Source: Trachythela sp. YZ-2020 (Eukaryota > Cnidaria > Anthozoa > Malacalcyonacea > Clavulariidae). From it: a stretch of DNA of 64,000 nucleotides. The DNA is taken from assembly GCA_016169945.1 (NCBI GenBank), contig JADLSH010000236.1, positions 5,229,819 to 5,293,818 of the forward strand, given 5' to 3'. The notes under the pieces were generated by a model, which saw only the letters and a program-made list of their open reading frames with translations, was not told the DNA's origin and searched no databases. Positions 11,540 to 45,480 of the stretch are shown here, piece after piece. A program made the position numbers and the translations under genes. The stretch's first letter is position 1; each line of letters starts with the position of its first letter.

Positions 11540-11885
11540 ATGTACGCTTAGCGTACCTATTTTTGTATCTGCGTAGCAGATATAATGCTATCGCCTCTGT
11601 AATGTAATGTAATGTAATGTAATGTAATGTAATGTAATGTAATGTAATGTAATGTAATGTAATGTAATGTAATGTAATGTAATGTAATGTAATGTAATGT
11701 AATGTAATGTAATGTAATGTAATGTAATGTAATGTAATGTAATGTAATGTAATGTAATGTAATGTAATGTAATGTAATGTAATGTAATGTAATGTAATGT
11801 TAGTGTAACTTTTAGCCATTCAGCGACGAGCTTATATAAAATAGGCAACTTTAGCCAATCAGCAATTGGCTTACAACCAACAATG
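11540..11885. mobile_element. Element carrying a (TAATG)n minisatellite, copy 1
   Basis: About 40 copies of the pentamer TAATG fill 11,600-11,801. The flanks (TTGTATCTGCGTAGCAGATA before; GCCATTCAGCGACGAGCTTA and CCAATCAGCAATTGGCTT after) are also present, inverted, around the shorter pentamer run at 56,345-56,540. The unit is therefore a dispersed element with an internal microsatellite and not an isolated slippage tract. Frames reading repeated ITLHY are artefacts. Confidence 0.85.
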
Positions 11886-12300
11886 ACGTAATGTTTCACG
11901 AGGAATTAAAATCATTCAATTTGCCTGTTCGCAGGCTAGATCTTAAATTCAACATGGCGCATATGTTTTGAAATGTCAAAATATATTGACAAAACGTCGT
12001 TAATTCATATAAAAACGTGGAAATGCCATGGTTTTCAATACGAAAGTATCGACTAAAACGAATGCTTTAAAATATGTGGCCAATTTCGAATGTAGTTCTA
12101 TTTCTGAAGGAGAAACTAAACAGTTAAACAGTCAAACTGTCGAAGATTAAGCCATTAAGGTATATAAGAAATACTACAACATATTAAAAATAAAACATTG
12201 TGTAATTGTAAATAGCATCTTGTTTATATACATAGGTTTTCAATACTAAAGTCAACTTGACTACCATGAATACTAGCTAATGTTTTAAACTTTGTGACCA

Positions 12301-12417
12301 ATTCCACATTTAGTTGTTATATTTGTTTACTTATTTTTATTACTGAAGGGCGAGCATCAATTCCACATTTAGTGGTTATATTTGTTTACTTATTTTAATT
12401 ACTGAAGGGCGAGCATT
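12301..12417. repeat. 59-bp tandem duplication
   Basis: Two direct copies of a 59-bp segment starting ATTCCACATTTAGTKGTTAT and ending CTGAAGGGCGAGCAT. The surrounding region, 11,886-12,930, shows no gene. Confidence 0.9.
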
Positions 12418-12930
12418 GTTTGTAAACATGAGGAAGTTTGAATTTTATGATGAAAATTATGCATCAAATCAACAGCATCTTTATGTTCTACACTAATTTG
12501 AACATAGCAAACTTGACCTTCCCTGCAAATGCTGAATATCAATAATATTTGAGTCAGGAGGCAAGGTAAGAACTAGCAAGTAGCATATTGTCCTAAAACC
12601 TATAGAGTTTAAATTTTGCTACTCATAACTATCCTATATATATATTTGTTACTCATTTGAATGTGTCTGCCAACGATTGACCAATACGTGCGCCGTGCGC
12701 CGATTAAATGCCTTGCGTATTCCACTGTTGTTGTGAGGAATGCGTCTCGCTGAATACTTATAACGACTCTGTTCAAGCGTTTGGGTCAAATCGAAGTGTA
12801 ATAATTAGGAGCTATAGGATAATCTTAAAATATTGCAAGACGTAGGGAGAACTAAGCTCTTCGGTTTTCTTGCAAAAACTTGACCTGTTTACAGTGTAAT
12901 AATGATCAAGAATATGTGACAGCTGACCCT

Positions 12931-13795
12931 CATGCGTGGCTTATTTTATGAACAATATTTTTGCCACTACGGTCTTACTACGCGTAGTTAGCGTAGTAGC
13001 TGCAGGAGGTCCTGTATTTCCGTGCAATTCTAATATAAAACACGCTCGACTATGACAGTCCATATGTAAACACGTAAGGCTATATTAACATGCACGGTAA
13101 AGCATCTTACTACGCGTAGTTAGCGTAGTAGCCGCAGGAGGGCTGTTTTCCGTGCAATTATACTATAATATAATTAAACACGCACATATAAAGCATGGCG
13201 TCGAAAAAGGCAAGAGTCGACTTTTCTGCTGAAGCCATTTTGCGAGAAATCCAAGAGAGAAAATAATTTTTAAACGAGATAAATGTTTTTAAAAGTAAAC
13301 TTAATTTAAAGAATTTGACGGAGACTGTAAGGCGTTTAAACAAGCATGTAAATTTCGACGTTGTTGGCTTGCTCGCGTTCATGTACGGACTAGACGGGAT
13401 TATGTGGATTTTGTTATGTACCTAAATCCTATGCAAAATACAAGAACAGTAGATGTAACATTATCTTTACTATAATCAATTTCTTGTGTCCTGAGCGATT
13501 TTCCGTGATGTTGGTTGAAGAGATCGTTTCTTTTCTGGAAGAATTTGCGCCTGATTGCCCTTTTGTGGGGAATTATTCTGCCGATTTCGAGGAGGCCTTA
13601 TGCGCTCTCAGCAAGGGAGAGAAATTAAATTTTGGTCGCTTCATTGCTCCTCCTGTGGAGGACTGCATTCGTTGCGGCGCCGTTTTGTCAGCTCCAAACA
13701 GGGACGTAGCCAGAGCTTTCAAAGGGGGGGAGCCCTGTGGGGATTAAAGGTAGTTGTGGCTATATGTGGGGCATAATTCCTGGTTTTGCAGTAAG
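12931..13795. repeat. Right arm of 865-bp inverted repeat
   Basis: Mirror of 1-865. The mirrored part stops at 13,795 only because the window starts at position 1, so the true arm may be longer. Inside are a TATA-like ATATAAA just before an ATG at 13,195 and two tandem copies (period about 130-140 bp) of a segment containing CTACTACGCTAACTACGCG, at about 12,974-13,005 and 13,106-13,137, upstream of that ATG. Confidence 0.95.
13195..13266 (+). CDS. N-terminal peptide of cysteine-cluster gene, right copy
   Basis: An ATG about 10 bases after a TATA-like ATATAAA opens a 23-codon frame (MASKKARVDFSAEAILREIQ then ERK) ending in TAA at 13,264. The peptide looks like a genuine N-terminus, basic and then helical. 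It either is a short upstream frame or is followed by a frame break before the next coding segment at about 13,484. No GT donor precedes the stop. It reads outwards from the inverted repeat towards 14,101. Confidence 0.4.
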   Translation: MASKKARVDFSAEAILREIQERK

Positions 13796-14101
13796 TATTA
13801 GCACTAAATATTACCAAAGGGGGGGAGCCGCGGCTCCCTCGGCTCCCCCCCTGGCTACGTCCCTGGCTCCAAATACCCCAAGCAGTTGTACTTTGTACAC
13901 AATCACTGGCCCTAGACCATGCACGAAACTAATGCTTCGATGTAAAGATTGCAAAGTCTCTTATGGTCGCTCAATGATAGCTGACGGAAAAGGGGTTGCT
14001 TCGTACTATTCTGAGACGACAGTTGCTGCCGATGATCTCATTGAAGTGACAAATGTTGTATATATGGAGAAAAGATTATACAGATGGTTACCGTCTCTTA
14101 T
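13484..14101 (+). pseudogene. Cysteine-cluster (CxC-like) gene exon interrupted by a MITE
   Basis: The frame 13,484-13,698 (LVEEIVSFLEEFAPDCPF ... VEDCIRCGAVLSAPN) resumes in phase at 13,866 when the 167-bp MITE and one 8-bp target copy are disregarded. It continues with C-x(12)-C-x(7)-C-x2-C spacing (LRCKDCKVSYGRS) to RLYRWLPSL. A donor-like CTTAT|GTAAGT follows at 14,101/14,102. The paired cysteines resemble the zinc-binding cysteine clusters found beside KDZ transposases; that assignment is inference from the motif pattern only. With the MITE in place the frame is altered and would add unrelated residues, so the copy is probably not functional unless the insert is spliced out. The first in-frame ATG is at 13,508. 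Confidence 0.5.
13699..13865. mobile_element. hAT-type MITE, family A
   Basis: 167-bp element with inverted termini CAGGGACGTAGCCAG / CTGGCTACGTCCCTG and a perfect 8-bp target duplication GCTCCAAA (13,691-13,698 and 13,866-13,873). It lies inside the coding sequence of the cysteine-cluster gene. Confidence 0.95.
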
Positions 14102-14105
14102 GTAA

Positions 14106-15790
14106 GTTGAAATACATTATTGTATAATAAATTCATAATTATATTATAATACATTATTAGTTTTCATATTTTTACTGCATTTGTTTAAGTTACTTTCCTT
14201 GCGTGGTGATCTATAATAATAATCCACTGTATAGACTATAATGATTGCGTGATGATCGTGAACAAGTCACAAATTACAAAAGCTGCCCGTTCAATTGAGA
14301 ACACATGATGTCGCAAGTCATCGCCATCGCACTGTAGCGATTTGAATTCCCAAATATAATCGAAATGAAGGTTTGCCTAGGTGTTCTAAGACTAAGGCTA
14401 GGCACATGCAAACTTTGTCATGGTAGATGGAAAATAAGGAGAGCAAGTATAACGTGTTGATGAGATTGCGTGACTGTCTGCATGACACGTTGATCGGTTG
14501 TCGTTGCGGAAACTTGTGAGTTCTGTTCCCTTCGTTGCGGAAACTTACATGTGAGTTGTGTTCCCTTTCGATTCGGCATTTACATATGATAAAGTGAGGA
14601 CATGCTAAGTTTGTTAATGAATCGACACCAATAATCAATAAACGCTTGCAAGCATACAGATAAGAGAAGTACATAAATTTTAGGTTTACATACAGTTTAT
14701 AAAGTGAACTATAATCTATATATATCTATATTCTATAATTCTCGTCTCGAGATATGAGATTGGTTCACTGCTTGCATGTACTTAAGTACTTTGATTTATA
14801 TACAGTATCAGTGACAGTGTGTATAATCTATATTATTACTCATTATTTCTTCTATTTTTACGCGCATGCAAGTAAGACAAAAGCGAATTCGCGGTTTTTG
14901 AAACAAAATTCCGAATTGTCCGTAATTGAAGTGTTGCATGCAAGGAAATTTGCCAGACTTGCGAAGTAATGTCACATATCGAAGAGTTAATGTCACATAT
15001 CGAAGAGTTTAAAACTTTTTCTTCAAGCGGCATTTAGCGCATTATAAGGTCTTAAAGATGAGTTATTGATGAATGGTTATATTTTCTTGCAGGAATCACT
15101 GCTTTGTTTCATTTGAGGGGTTACGTTACGCAATTTTAACTATCTTGCCGGTGTAGGAATCTATACACTTGTATTTCATGTATTCTCTATAATTTTTTCA
15201 CAATTTCTTGTCATTACTGCACGAGTTACAGCCCAACATAACTGATGACGTAACTATTTTATGTAACATTTTGACCAGAGTAGGTTGGGCTTACAAGTGG
15301 GAGCCCTAAAAAGTTATATCAGTAGCGTAACCTTGAATGATAACTAAAACCAACAAAATACTGATCTTATTAAATGGTGATAAACCTGAGGCGCCAACGC
15401 AAGTGCGTCTAAGTATCCAAAATAATTTGGTGATAAATTAAACCTCGCCGGGCTCGATGACAACCATGCAGATGATATGATTTATTGAGGCTATGCTAAT
15501 AGGAGAGGAAGAAATTGTGTGATCTTTCTCATGATTTCAGGTGTAAATTTATCGCTATATTATGTATAGAGAATTATATAAATTATAATATTATATCATT
15601 ATATCATTAGAAATATAAAACGCAAGTACATTGCCCAAGTACAATGTCAATGAAAAGACTGCAATAATTTTTAGTATAAATTACTAAGTATAAAATGAAG
15701 ACGATATTACAAAAAGTTTGCACATAACAGAATATAAAAAAATACAGAACACAAAAAGTAAATTCCCTATGGCTATGAACATAAAAAGGA
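14106..15790. other. Intergenic or intronic stretch
   Basis: No confident gene. Near 14,840-14,969 a plus-strand frame ending ANSRFLKQNSELSVIEVLHA looks protein-like and could be a further exon of the cysteine-cluster gene (low confidence). Two near-identical 18-19-bp copies of TGTCACATATCGAAGAGTT lie at about 14,971-15,010. GTTGCGGAAACTT is repeated at about 14,504 and 14,534. Confidence 0.4.
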
Positions 15791-15989
15791 CCACAAAAAC
15801 ATATATATACTACGCTAATTACGCTTCCACAATCATAATATTATTTTAATATTAATCAACTACGCTAACTACACTAGAATATAGTTTTATTAATCAACTA
15901 TGCCGTTACCCACTATTCTATACTACGCTAACTATACGCTACTGCCTACTGTGATATTAGGCATATATTAATCAACTATATTCTATACT

Positions 15990-18330
15990 CTATATATATA
16001 CTTCACTTCACTTCACTTATACTACGCTAACTACGCTTACTACGCTACTGTATATTATATTAATCAAGTATACTCTACTACGCTTACTACCCTATATACT
16101 ACGCTACTGTATATTATATTAATCAACTATATATACTCCACTCTACTACGCTTTACTACCCTTACTATACCCTACTACGCTACTCTATATTATATTAATC
16201 AACTATACTCTACTATACGCTTACTACCCTTACTACCCTACTACGCTACTCTATATTATATTAATCAACTATATATACTCCACTCTACTACGCTTACTAC
16301 CCTTACTACGCTACTGTATATTATATTAATCAACTATACTCTACTCTACTACGCTTACTACCCTTACTACCCTACAACGCTACTGTATATTATATTAATC
16401 AACTATACTCTACTCTACTACGCTTACTACCCTTACTACCCTACTACGCTACTGTATATTATATTAATCAACTATACTCTACTCTACTACGCTTACTACC
16501 CTTACTACCCTACTAGGCTACTGTATATTATATTAATCAACTATACTCTACTCCACTACGCTTACTACCCTTACTACCCTACTACGCTACTGTATATTAT
16601 ATTAATCAACTATACTCTACTCTACTACGCTTACTACCCGCTTACTACCCTACTACGCTACTGTATATTATATTAATCAACTATACTCTACACTACTACG
16701 CTTACTACCCTTACTACCCTACTACGCTACTGTATATTATATTATTCAACTATGCTCTACTCTACTACGCTTACTACCCTTACTACCCTACTACGCTACT
16801 GTATATTATATTAATCAACTATACTCTACTCTACTCTAGTCTACTACCCTTACTACCCTACTACGCTACTGTATATTATATTAATCAACTATACTCTACT
16901 CTACTACGCTTACTACCCGCTTACTACCCTACTACGCTACTGTATATTATATTAATCAACTATGCTCTACTCTATTACGCTTACTACCCTTACTACCCTA
17001 CTACGCTACTGTATATTATATTAATCAACTATACTCTACACTACTACGCTTACTACCCTTACTACCCTACTACGCTACTGTATATTATATTAATCAACTA
17101 TGCTCTACTCTACTACGCTTACTACCCTTACTACCCTACTACGCTACTGTATATTATATTAATCAACTATACTCTACTCTACTCTAGTCTACTACCCTTA
17201 CTACCCTACTACGCTACTGTATATTATATTAATCAACTATACTCTACTCTACTACGCTTACTACCCTTACTACCCTACTACGCTACTGTATATTATATTA
17301 ATCAACTATACTCTACTCCACTACGCTTACTACCCTTACTACCCTACTACGCTATACTGTATATTATATTAATCAACTATACTCTACTCTACTACGCTTA
17401 CTACCCTTACTACCCTACTACGCTATACTGTATATTATATTAATCAACTATACTCTACTCTACTACGCTTACTACCCTACTACGCTACTGTATATTATAT
17501 TAATCAACTATGCTCTACTCTACTACGCTTACTACCCTTACTACCCTACTACGCTACTGTATATTATATTAATCAACTATACTCTACACTACTACGCTTA
17601 CTACCCTTACTACCCTACTACGCTACTGTATATTATATTAATCAACTATGCTCTACTCTACTACGCTTACTACCCATACTACCCTACTACGCTACTGTAT
17701 ATTATATTAATCAACTATACTCTACTCTACTCTACTCTAGTCTACTACCCTTACTACCCTACTACGCTACTGTATATTATATTAATCAACTATACTCTAC
17801 TCTACTCTACTACGCTTACTACCCTTACTACCCTACTACGCTACTGTATATTATATTAATCAACTATACTCTACTCCACTACGCTTACTACCCTTACTAC
17901 GCTTACTACCCTACTACGCTATACTGTATATTATATTAATCAACTATACTCTACTCTACTACGCTTACTACCCTTACTACCCTACTACGCTATACTGTAT
18001 ATTATATTAATCAACTATGCTCTACTCTACTCTACTACGCTTACTACCCTACTACGCTACTGTATATTATATTAATCAACTATACTCTACTCCACTACGC
18101 TTACTACCCTTACTACCCTACTACGCTATACTGTATATTATATTAATCAAGTATACTCTACTCTACTACGCTTACTACCCTTACTACCCTACTACGCTAC
18201 TGTATATTATATTCATCAACTATATTCTACTCTACGCTACTACGCTTACTACGCTACTACGCTACTGTATATTATATTAATCAACTATACTTTACTACGC
18301 TTACTACCCTTACTACGCTACTGTATATCA
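15990..18330 (+). repeat. Satellite array, about 69-bp unit, about 30 copies
   Basis: Direct repeats of a unit that begins TGTATATTATATTAATCAAC, continues TATACTCTACTCTACTACGC, then runs through TTACTACCC repeats and CTACGCTAC. Length variants arise by gain or loss of CTACT, TTACTACCC or CTCTAGTCTA blocks. Looser relatives extend back to about 15,800. One strand is strongly pyrimidine-rich. Long apparent frames of Tyr/Leu/Pro here are artefacts of the repeat. Confidence 0.95.
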
Positions 18331-18339
18331 TACTACGCT

Positions 18340-21061
18340 ACGATATATTTTATATAGCAAGTACGATACCATTCATGCATGCATGCAGGCCATAGCTATA
18401 TAGTGTATATTAGAACGCTATAAAAAAGTTGCATAACTTGGGTCGCAAACACAAGTGGGATTAAGATAACCCTGGATAGTCGACGACAATCAGAATAATT
18501 GATAAGGCCTTAAGGGTGAGAATATAGCGACAGTCAAGCACGCACACTGGTTAAATGCATTAGAAATATTGGAGAAGTAAACCAAACTATTACTAAAAGA
18601 GATATGTAAGAGATTACAAGAAATATTGTATTGTGCATGAAAAAATATGCCTTGAAATGCGCACATACAGCAACAGATTCAATCATTACAGAATTTTGAG
18701 TAATTAACCTTTGGCGCCAACTCAAGAGGGATTAAGATAGTTATTTTGGTCGATTTTTAAATAACAAGGCGACGAGAAGCATGACCCAGGTTAGGAAAAA
18801 TAAAATAAACACATGAACATCTGTTGCACACTTTCATACAACCGGAGGGGACATTTTTGAAGGAGAATGGCGGGAAAAATCGCCTGCATGCATGTATTGA
18901 ATTTTACTGGGCGTTATGTAAAACGCGTGTGTGAACAGGACTAATGCACGCAACTAATACTGATTAGAAAATTGTAAAATTCCCTTGTACTTATCAATTT
19001 AGTTCAGAATCAAAACGATAATATAAACTACGGCCTACTTAACAATTATATTAATCTATACCATAGAAACTCTGACATTAGAGTAGACTTATGAATGTTT
19101 TTATATATAAGTTGAGCACTGTTTCAATGAATCAATGTATAGTCTATTAGTACCCTGAGAAAATGTCTTGACAATTTTAAATAATGTGCAACTTCCATAA
19201 TATTATAATTGTTATTTAATGAGGTATATTTAAAATGCTTCAATAAAACCTACAGGTCATTGAGGTCAATGTAAATGCATGTAGCTGAAATTTTTGAATT
19301 TTTGGAATTACCCTGAGGGATGAGAAATATTCCGAGGGCAAAGCCGAGGGATATTTCATCCCGAAGGGTAATTTTTTGGGAATACCTTGAGTGAAAGGTC
19401 TATAAATGATATATTATACCGAACCTTGTATGACTTTACTTGTACTAGATACTAGAAAACAGGCGATGAAATTAGATGACGGCCTGGGTACGAGCGGGGT
19501 ATTAAAAACTCAAATTCCCAGCTCAAGCGCGGTATTCGACTCGAATACCATGCCCCGGGGAAACGACTCAGGGTACAGGTATTCACTGAAAAATACCATG
19601 GTCATGTGGTACAAGCCTAGTTCTCTGATTGGACAAACTTATTGTGAGGTATAATATTATAATATATAATAACTTTCCCTCCATGCTTTTCGGCACAAAC
19701 CAACAATATATGATGCCCATATTTGGGGGGGTGGCTTACTGACCACTGCTCTCGATGATTTTTGTGGACTCTTCCTAACTCAGCTATACCCTGCTTGTTC
19801 CTCCAAAGTGTGCTGCCCAGGAGAGCAGGGTGAAGAAAGCATTTACATAGACCTGTGCATCATGCCTAAGGGAGTTTTGGAATCTCAGGAGGCTAACTGT
19901 ACATAAGCAATAGCTAATTGTATTCTAATTATAACATGTGTGCTCTATATAGTAACACTGGACCTTACCCACTTCTAGTGGGGTCACTAGGGGTGTATTT
20001 TGATATGGAACTCACTGCAAGAATATTTATTATTGTGTGAGAATTGATTATTTTTTATACAACTGTGATCTCGTCAAATAGTAGTTAAGTCAGCTATGTC
20101 CTGCCTAATGAAAGAGAATATCATAATTATGTATTATTAGCAGACACCTGTTTAATTGCATTCATTAGAATGATGCAAATATTTTAAGTTAATCTGAATT
20201 TTGTATTTACTTATGTACCTTACTTTCAATGTATTTTATAGATAACCTAATTATATGTGCTTGTGAAGCTGGAAAAATATTGATATTTATGTATGGTTCA
20301 CCTTGGCATCACAACTAAAGTAATAGAGCAACTTTGTATCGCTGAGGAAGATAATGCAAGGAGTTAATGGTCTGCGTCAAGTTGTGTGTGTTTGATATTG
20401 GCCATACTGACAGGAGCAAAATTCTGATCTCAGAAAATGTGGAGTTGCAGTCTTTTGGCATGTCTATAGACTATGGGAAAATTAGTGTAGTATCATCAGA
20501 CTCTATAACTGTTGACTTTACCTAATAACAAATTTGTAACCCATTAAACCACAATGATTATCAGGGATTTATAGAAGCACTTTTCTGCTACCCGTAAACG
20601 GTTGTAAATAATTCATTGTCTTCATCTGAAAAACGGCAGTAGAATAAAGTGCTTGTATAAATTCCTGATTGTGCATCTTATATTGCAAGTTTGCTCTGTC
20701 TAATGCCAGACAACTTCACCTGCTAAGGAAAATTGTTAGTTGTTAATAGGTTAAGCATTGGAGTGACATAGAATAACTCTTCTGACATGCTCCTACCATA
20801 GTACTAGAATTGCTTGGCATTGCCCAGGGTAAAATAATAGATGTACCTGGTTTTAATAGGTAATTGGTGAGAACATTGCATGAGCATGGCAAGATTTGCC
20901 TAAATTTATTACCATTTTAATGTTCAACTGCAAAGTAATTTTGGAATCAGCAAATATATTATTATAAATTCAATTAAAGGATGTTCTTATATTTTCAGAT
21001 TGTGTTGTCTCTTTGTTAAAAAGTGGAGTATATATTTTAGATTTGCTTTGTAGCAATGAGC
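18340..21061. other. Non-coding region with small hairpins
   Basis: No gene supported. A near-perfect hairpin lies at about 19,306-19,376 (AATTACCCTGAGGGATGAGA ... TTTCATCCCGAAGGGTAATT with a central GCAAAGCC). Another lies at about 20,562-20,672 (CAGGGATTTATAGAAGCACT ... AGTGCTTGTATAAATTCCTG). The rest is unremarkable AT-rich sequence. Confidence 0.6.
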
Positions 21062-21312
21062 AAGTTTTAGGTGCTAAAATAGCACCTAAATCAGGTGCTA
21101 TTTTGATGAGAATATTCGGGTGTTAAACCAACTCCTAAATCAGTGCTATTTTAACACTACAAAAGGTGTTGTTTTAGCACCGTAACTAGTGTTAAATCAA
21201 CACCATCAACGGCGGTGTTAAAATAGCACCCAAAAAAGGTGTCATTTTTTACCTAATTTTTTAGCACCACTTTTTGGTGTTAAATTGACACCCCAAAATT
21301 AACAGTGCAGGT
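21062..21312. repeat. Array of quasi-palindromic GGTGCTAAAATAGCACC-type units, copy 2
   Basis: Same composition as 885-1,250. It opens with GGTGCTAAAATAGCACC followed by inverted and variant units (GGTGTTGTTTTAGCACC, GGTGTTAAAATAGCACC, GGTGTTAAATTGACACC) and ends CCAAAATTAACAGTG. No reading frame. Confidence 0.85.
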
Positions 21313-21383
21313 AGTTGACGCGCGTTTAACAGGTAAAGCCCGACTCACAGGTTATAAATTCATGTCCTGCAATCATGAATAGT

Positions 21384-21645
21384 AAACCCATTGACCTTTT
21401 TCTTAAATGACGTCAAACGCGGATAAACAGTTCTGCTCGAGCTTTTCCCGTAAAAGTACTAAAAGCAATGTAACACGGAACAATTTTTAACAACAATTCA
21501 CAATTCAAATCGTTGCCGAGCCAATAAAATTTCATATAACATCATTTCCGTTGTGAATTGTCGCTAAATATTATCCCGTGAGACAGCGCATTCAGTGTTT
21601 ATCCGCGTTTGACGTCATTATGAAAAAGGTCTATTCGTGATTACT
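21384..21645. mobile_element. Foldback MITE
   Basis: Inverted ends GACCTTTTTCTTAAATGACG ... CGTCATTATGAAAAAGGTC, continuing through CAAACGCGGATAAACA on both sides. About 250 bp. Just downstream of the MARS1 3' end. Confidence 0.85.
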
Positions 21646-21940
21646 GGACATGAAATTAACCGGTTCACACAATGAAATAAGCATAAACAGAAGCCAAAAA
21701 ATGCACAAATACATTTACGCATAATTATGAAAAAATACAGGAAAAAGCGACGCAAGTTTGCATCTAAATCCTGGTGCTTAACTCTTGTGCTTATTTCATA
21801 ATTGTTAACTAGCATTTATATTTCGGCATAGCCAACACTAATATATCTTACACCTGCATGATTTAACCTAGATTTAACCTAGATTTAACCGTGTTAAGCA
21901 GCTTTCGACACAGCTGGGAGCTCACGTTCATGTCGATATA

Positions 21941-21946
21941 TTTATT
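21941..21946 (-). promoter_or_regulatory. MARS1: Putative MARS1 polyadenylation signal
   Basis: AATAAA on the minus strand about 90 bases beyond the stop codon. It is the nearest canonical signal. Cleavage site not determined. Confidence 0.5.
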
Positions 21947-21965
21947 TCGATTGTTTAAAACATTA

Positions 21966-22036
21966 TATTTCTATAAATCACTCTATTTCTATAAATCACT
22001 CTATTTCTATAAATCACTCTATTTCTATAAATCAAT
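21966..22036. repeat. 18-bp tandem repeat in MARS1 3' UTR
   Basis: About four direct copies of TATTTCTATAAATCACTC begin immediately after the MARS1 stop codon. The stop itself lies at the edge of the last unit. Confidence 0.9.
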
Positions 22037-43740
<21,704 letters not shown>

Positions 43741-43871
43741 CTGTATTAGGCGACCACTTGGATTGTCCTGAGTGTGGTCATTATACACAAATTAGAGCGT
43801 ACAGCATTAAAGCTGAGGTTGATAACGGCAAACTGAGGGCATGATAATTCTTCATATCACGCGAAAACCGA

Positions 43872-44213
43872 GTTCAATAATTGTTTTATTATTTATTTAA
43901 AAAATTAAAAATATCTTGCGTGCTAGACAAGGTTGGCGAACCTTGAGGAAGCCATTTGTTTTTCCACGGCAGTGTTGGCAGTTTGTCATTGTCAACGAGT
44001 CAATATGATTGTCGTCGCCATAACCATGACAACGAAGTCATATTGACGCGTCAATAATTATCATATTGACTCGCTTGACCATATTTGGCAAGCTGTCGCC
44101 GCGTAAAGAGCCTGGACACGAGGTTGTTGAGTTGATATGACGATTTCACAGTTGGCTGTTAGCCAATCAGAAACCAGGAATTTTTTAAATAAATAATAAC
44201 AACCATTATTGAC
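43872..44213. mobile_element. Foldback MITE
   Basis: Inverted ends GTTCAATAATTGTTTTATTA and GAATTTTTTAAATAAATAATAACAACC-like. The interior contains a nested inverted TCATATTGACTCG. About 340 bp. Confidence 0.75.
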
Positions 44214-44334
44214 CCGCTATATTTCAACACTATATATAGGACCTTAATACCCTCAAAACTGCATAAATTATACTGAAATGTAATCCTAAAATACATATAG
44301 AGTTTTAATACCGAGAAATGTGTCGCTCTCCGAT

Positions 44335-45104
44335 TTTCACGGAAAAAAACCTCGGCTCCACCTCAAGAATATGTCTTAAATCAAAAACCGATTAAGTTTT
44401 CGACGACTCAGAATGATTTGGGTATCTTGGTTAGCAACAATTTGAAATGGTCCCCGCACATTACCAATATGGTCGCTAAAGCTAACAGAATGCTTGGGTT
44501 TCTACGACGGAATTTTTTCCACCTCACTGACGTGAACGCTCGTCGCCTTCTGTATCTGTCTCTGGTTCGTTCTCACTTGTCATTTGGATGTGAAATCTGG
44601 GCCCCTCAAGGATCTTCTGATGATCTGCTTCGTCTCGAGGGTATTCAACGTCGAGCTACGAAATTCATTCTCCAAGATTATGAATCTTCCTACCCTGATC
44701 GTTTGAAAAAACTCAATCTAATTCCTCTATCTTACTGGCATGAAATTAAAGACATCGTCTTCTTCTACAAATGCAAATCCGGGTTGTACGAACTTGCCAT
44801 TGATCAATTTATCAACCAGCCTCTCCATCATTCAACCCGTTCCAGTTCTGGTAATTTTCTTTGTCCAAATCTGTGTTAAACTTCTCTCTTTAGAAACTCA
44901 TACTTTAATAGAATTGTGTTTTTATGGAATAATTTACCTTCTGATATAAAATCGTCCTCTTCAGTTGCTATCCTTAAGACTAAACTATATATATATATAT
45001 ATTATACCAATAAACTGAACACTATCTTCGATATAGACAGACCTAGAGCTTGGAAAACTCTGTGTAGCAAGTGTCGTTCGTTGCAAACAAACTGTTGTTC
45101 GTAA
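44335..45104 (+). pseudogene. CR1/L2-like LINE reverse-transcriptase C-terminal relic
   Basis: Encodes the end of a non-LTR retrotransposon polymerase: NDLGILVSNNLKWSPHI, RRLLYLSLVRSHLSFGCEIW, LEGIQRRATKFILQDY and, after a frameshift near 44,870, FLWNNLPSDIKSSSSVAILK through to a stop at about 45,102. The catalytic YADD region lies upstream and is absent, so this is a 5'-truncated dead copy. A TA-dinucleotide run interrupts it at about 44,986. Confidence 0.85.
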
Positions 45105-45299
45105 ATGCCAGGGGAATGAAAGTAATAGAATACCGTCCACCGCCCGCATCAACTTTAAGTCCCGCACAAAAGATTTCATTATTTGTCAAACTTTCATTAT
45201 TTGCTGATTTGCTGAAAGATTCAAGCACTCTGACACTAAATATCATAATCTAGGCCTTACACAAATTTAATACACCACAAAAATTATAGTCAGTCCCTT

Positions 45300-45480
45300 A
45301 CGAAAATGTTCTATGGAATCCTATAGAATATACTACAGAACCTCAGATCCTATAGAATATAGAACTTCCATACCCAATAGAATATTCTATTGCATATTAA
45401 TATGAAACATCCAATAACATGTTCTATAGTATATTTTACAATACAATTGTATAGAATATTGTTTCAAATGTTTTATAGAA
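45300..45480. repeat. Left subterminal ATTCTATAGAA array
   Basis: Multiple copies and variants of the palindromic ATTCTATAGAAT / TATAGAATATTC motif. Confidence 0.85.

Noticed and set aside
11454..11899. Two overlapping frames of 103-121 codons with repeated ITLHY
   Set aside because: They are translations of the TAATG pentamer run, open in several frames because its period is not a multiple of three and it lacks stops.
18017..18280. 87-codon Tyr/Leu/Pro-rich frame
   Set aside because: Product of the 69-bp satellite; no codon bias and no conservation beyond the repeat.
15990..18330. Regular repeat spacing suggesting CRISPR
   Set aside because: Repeats are contiguous direct units with no unique spacers, in animal DNA.
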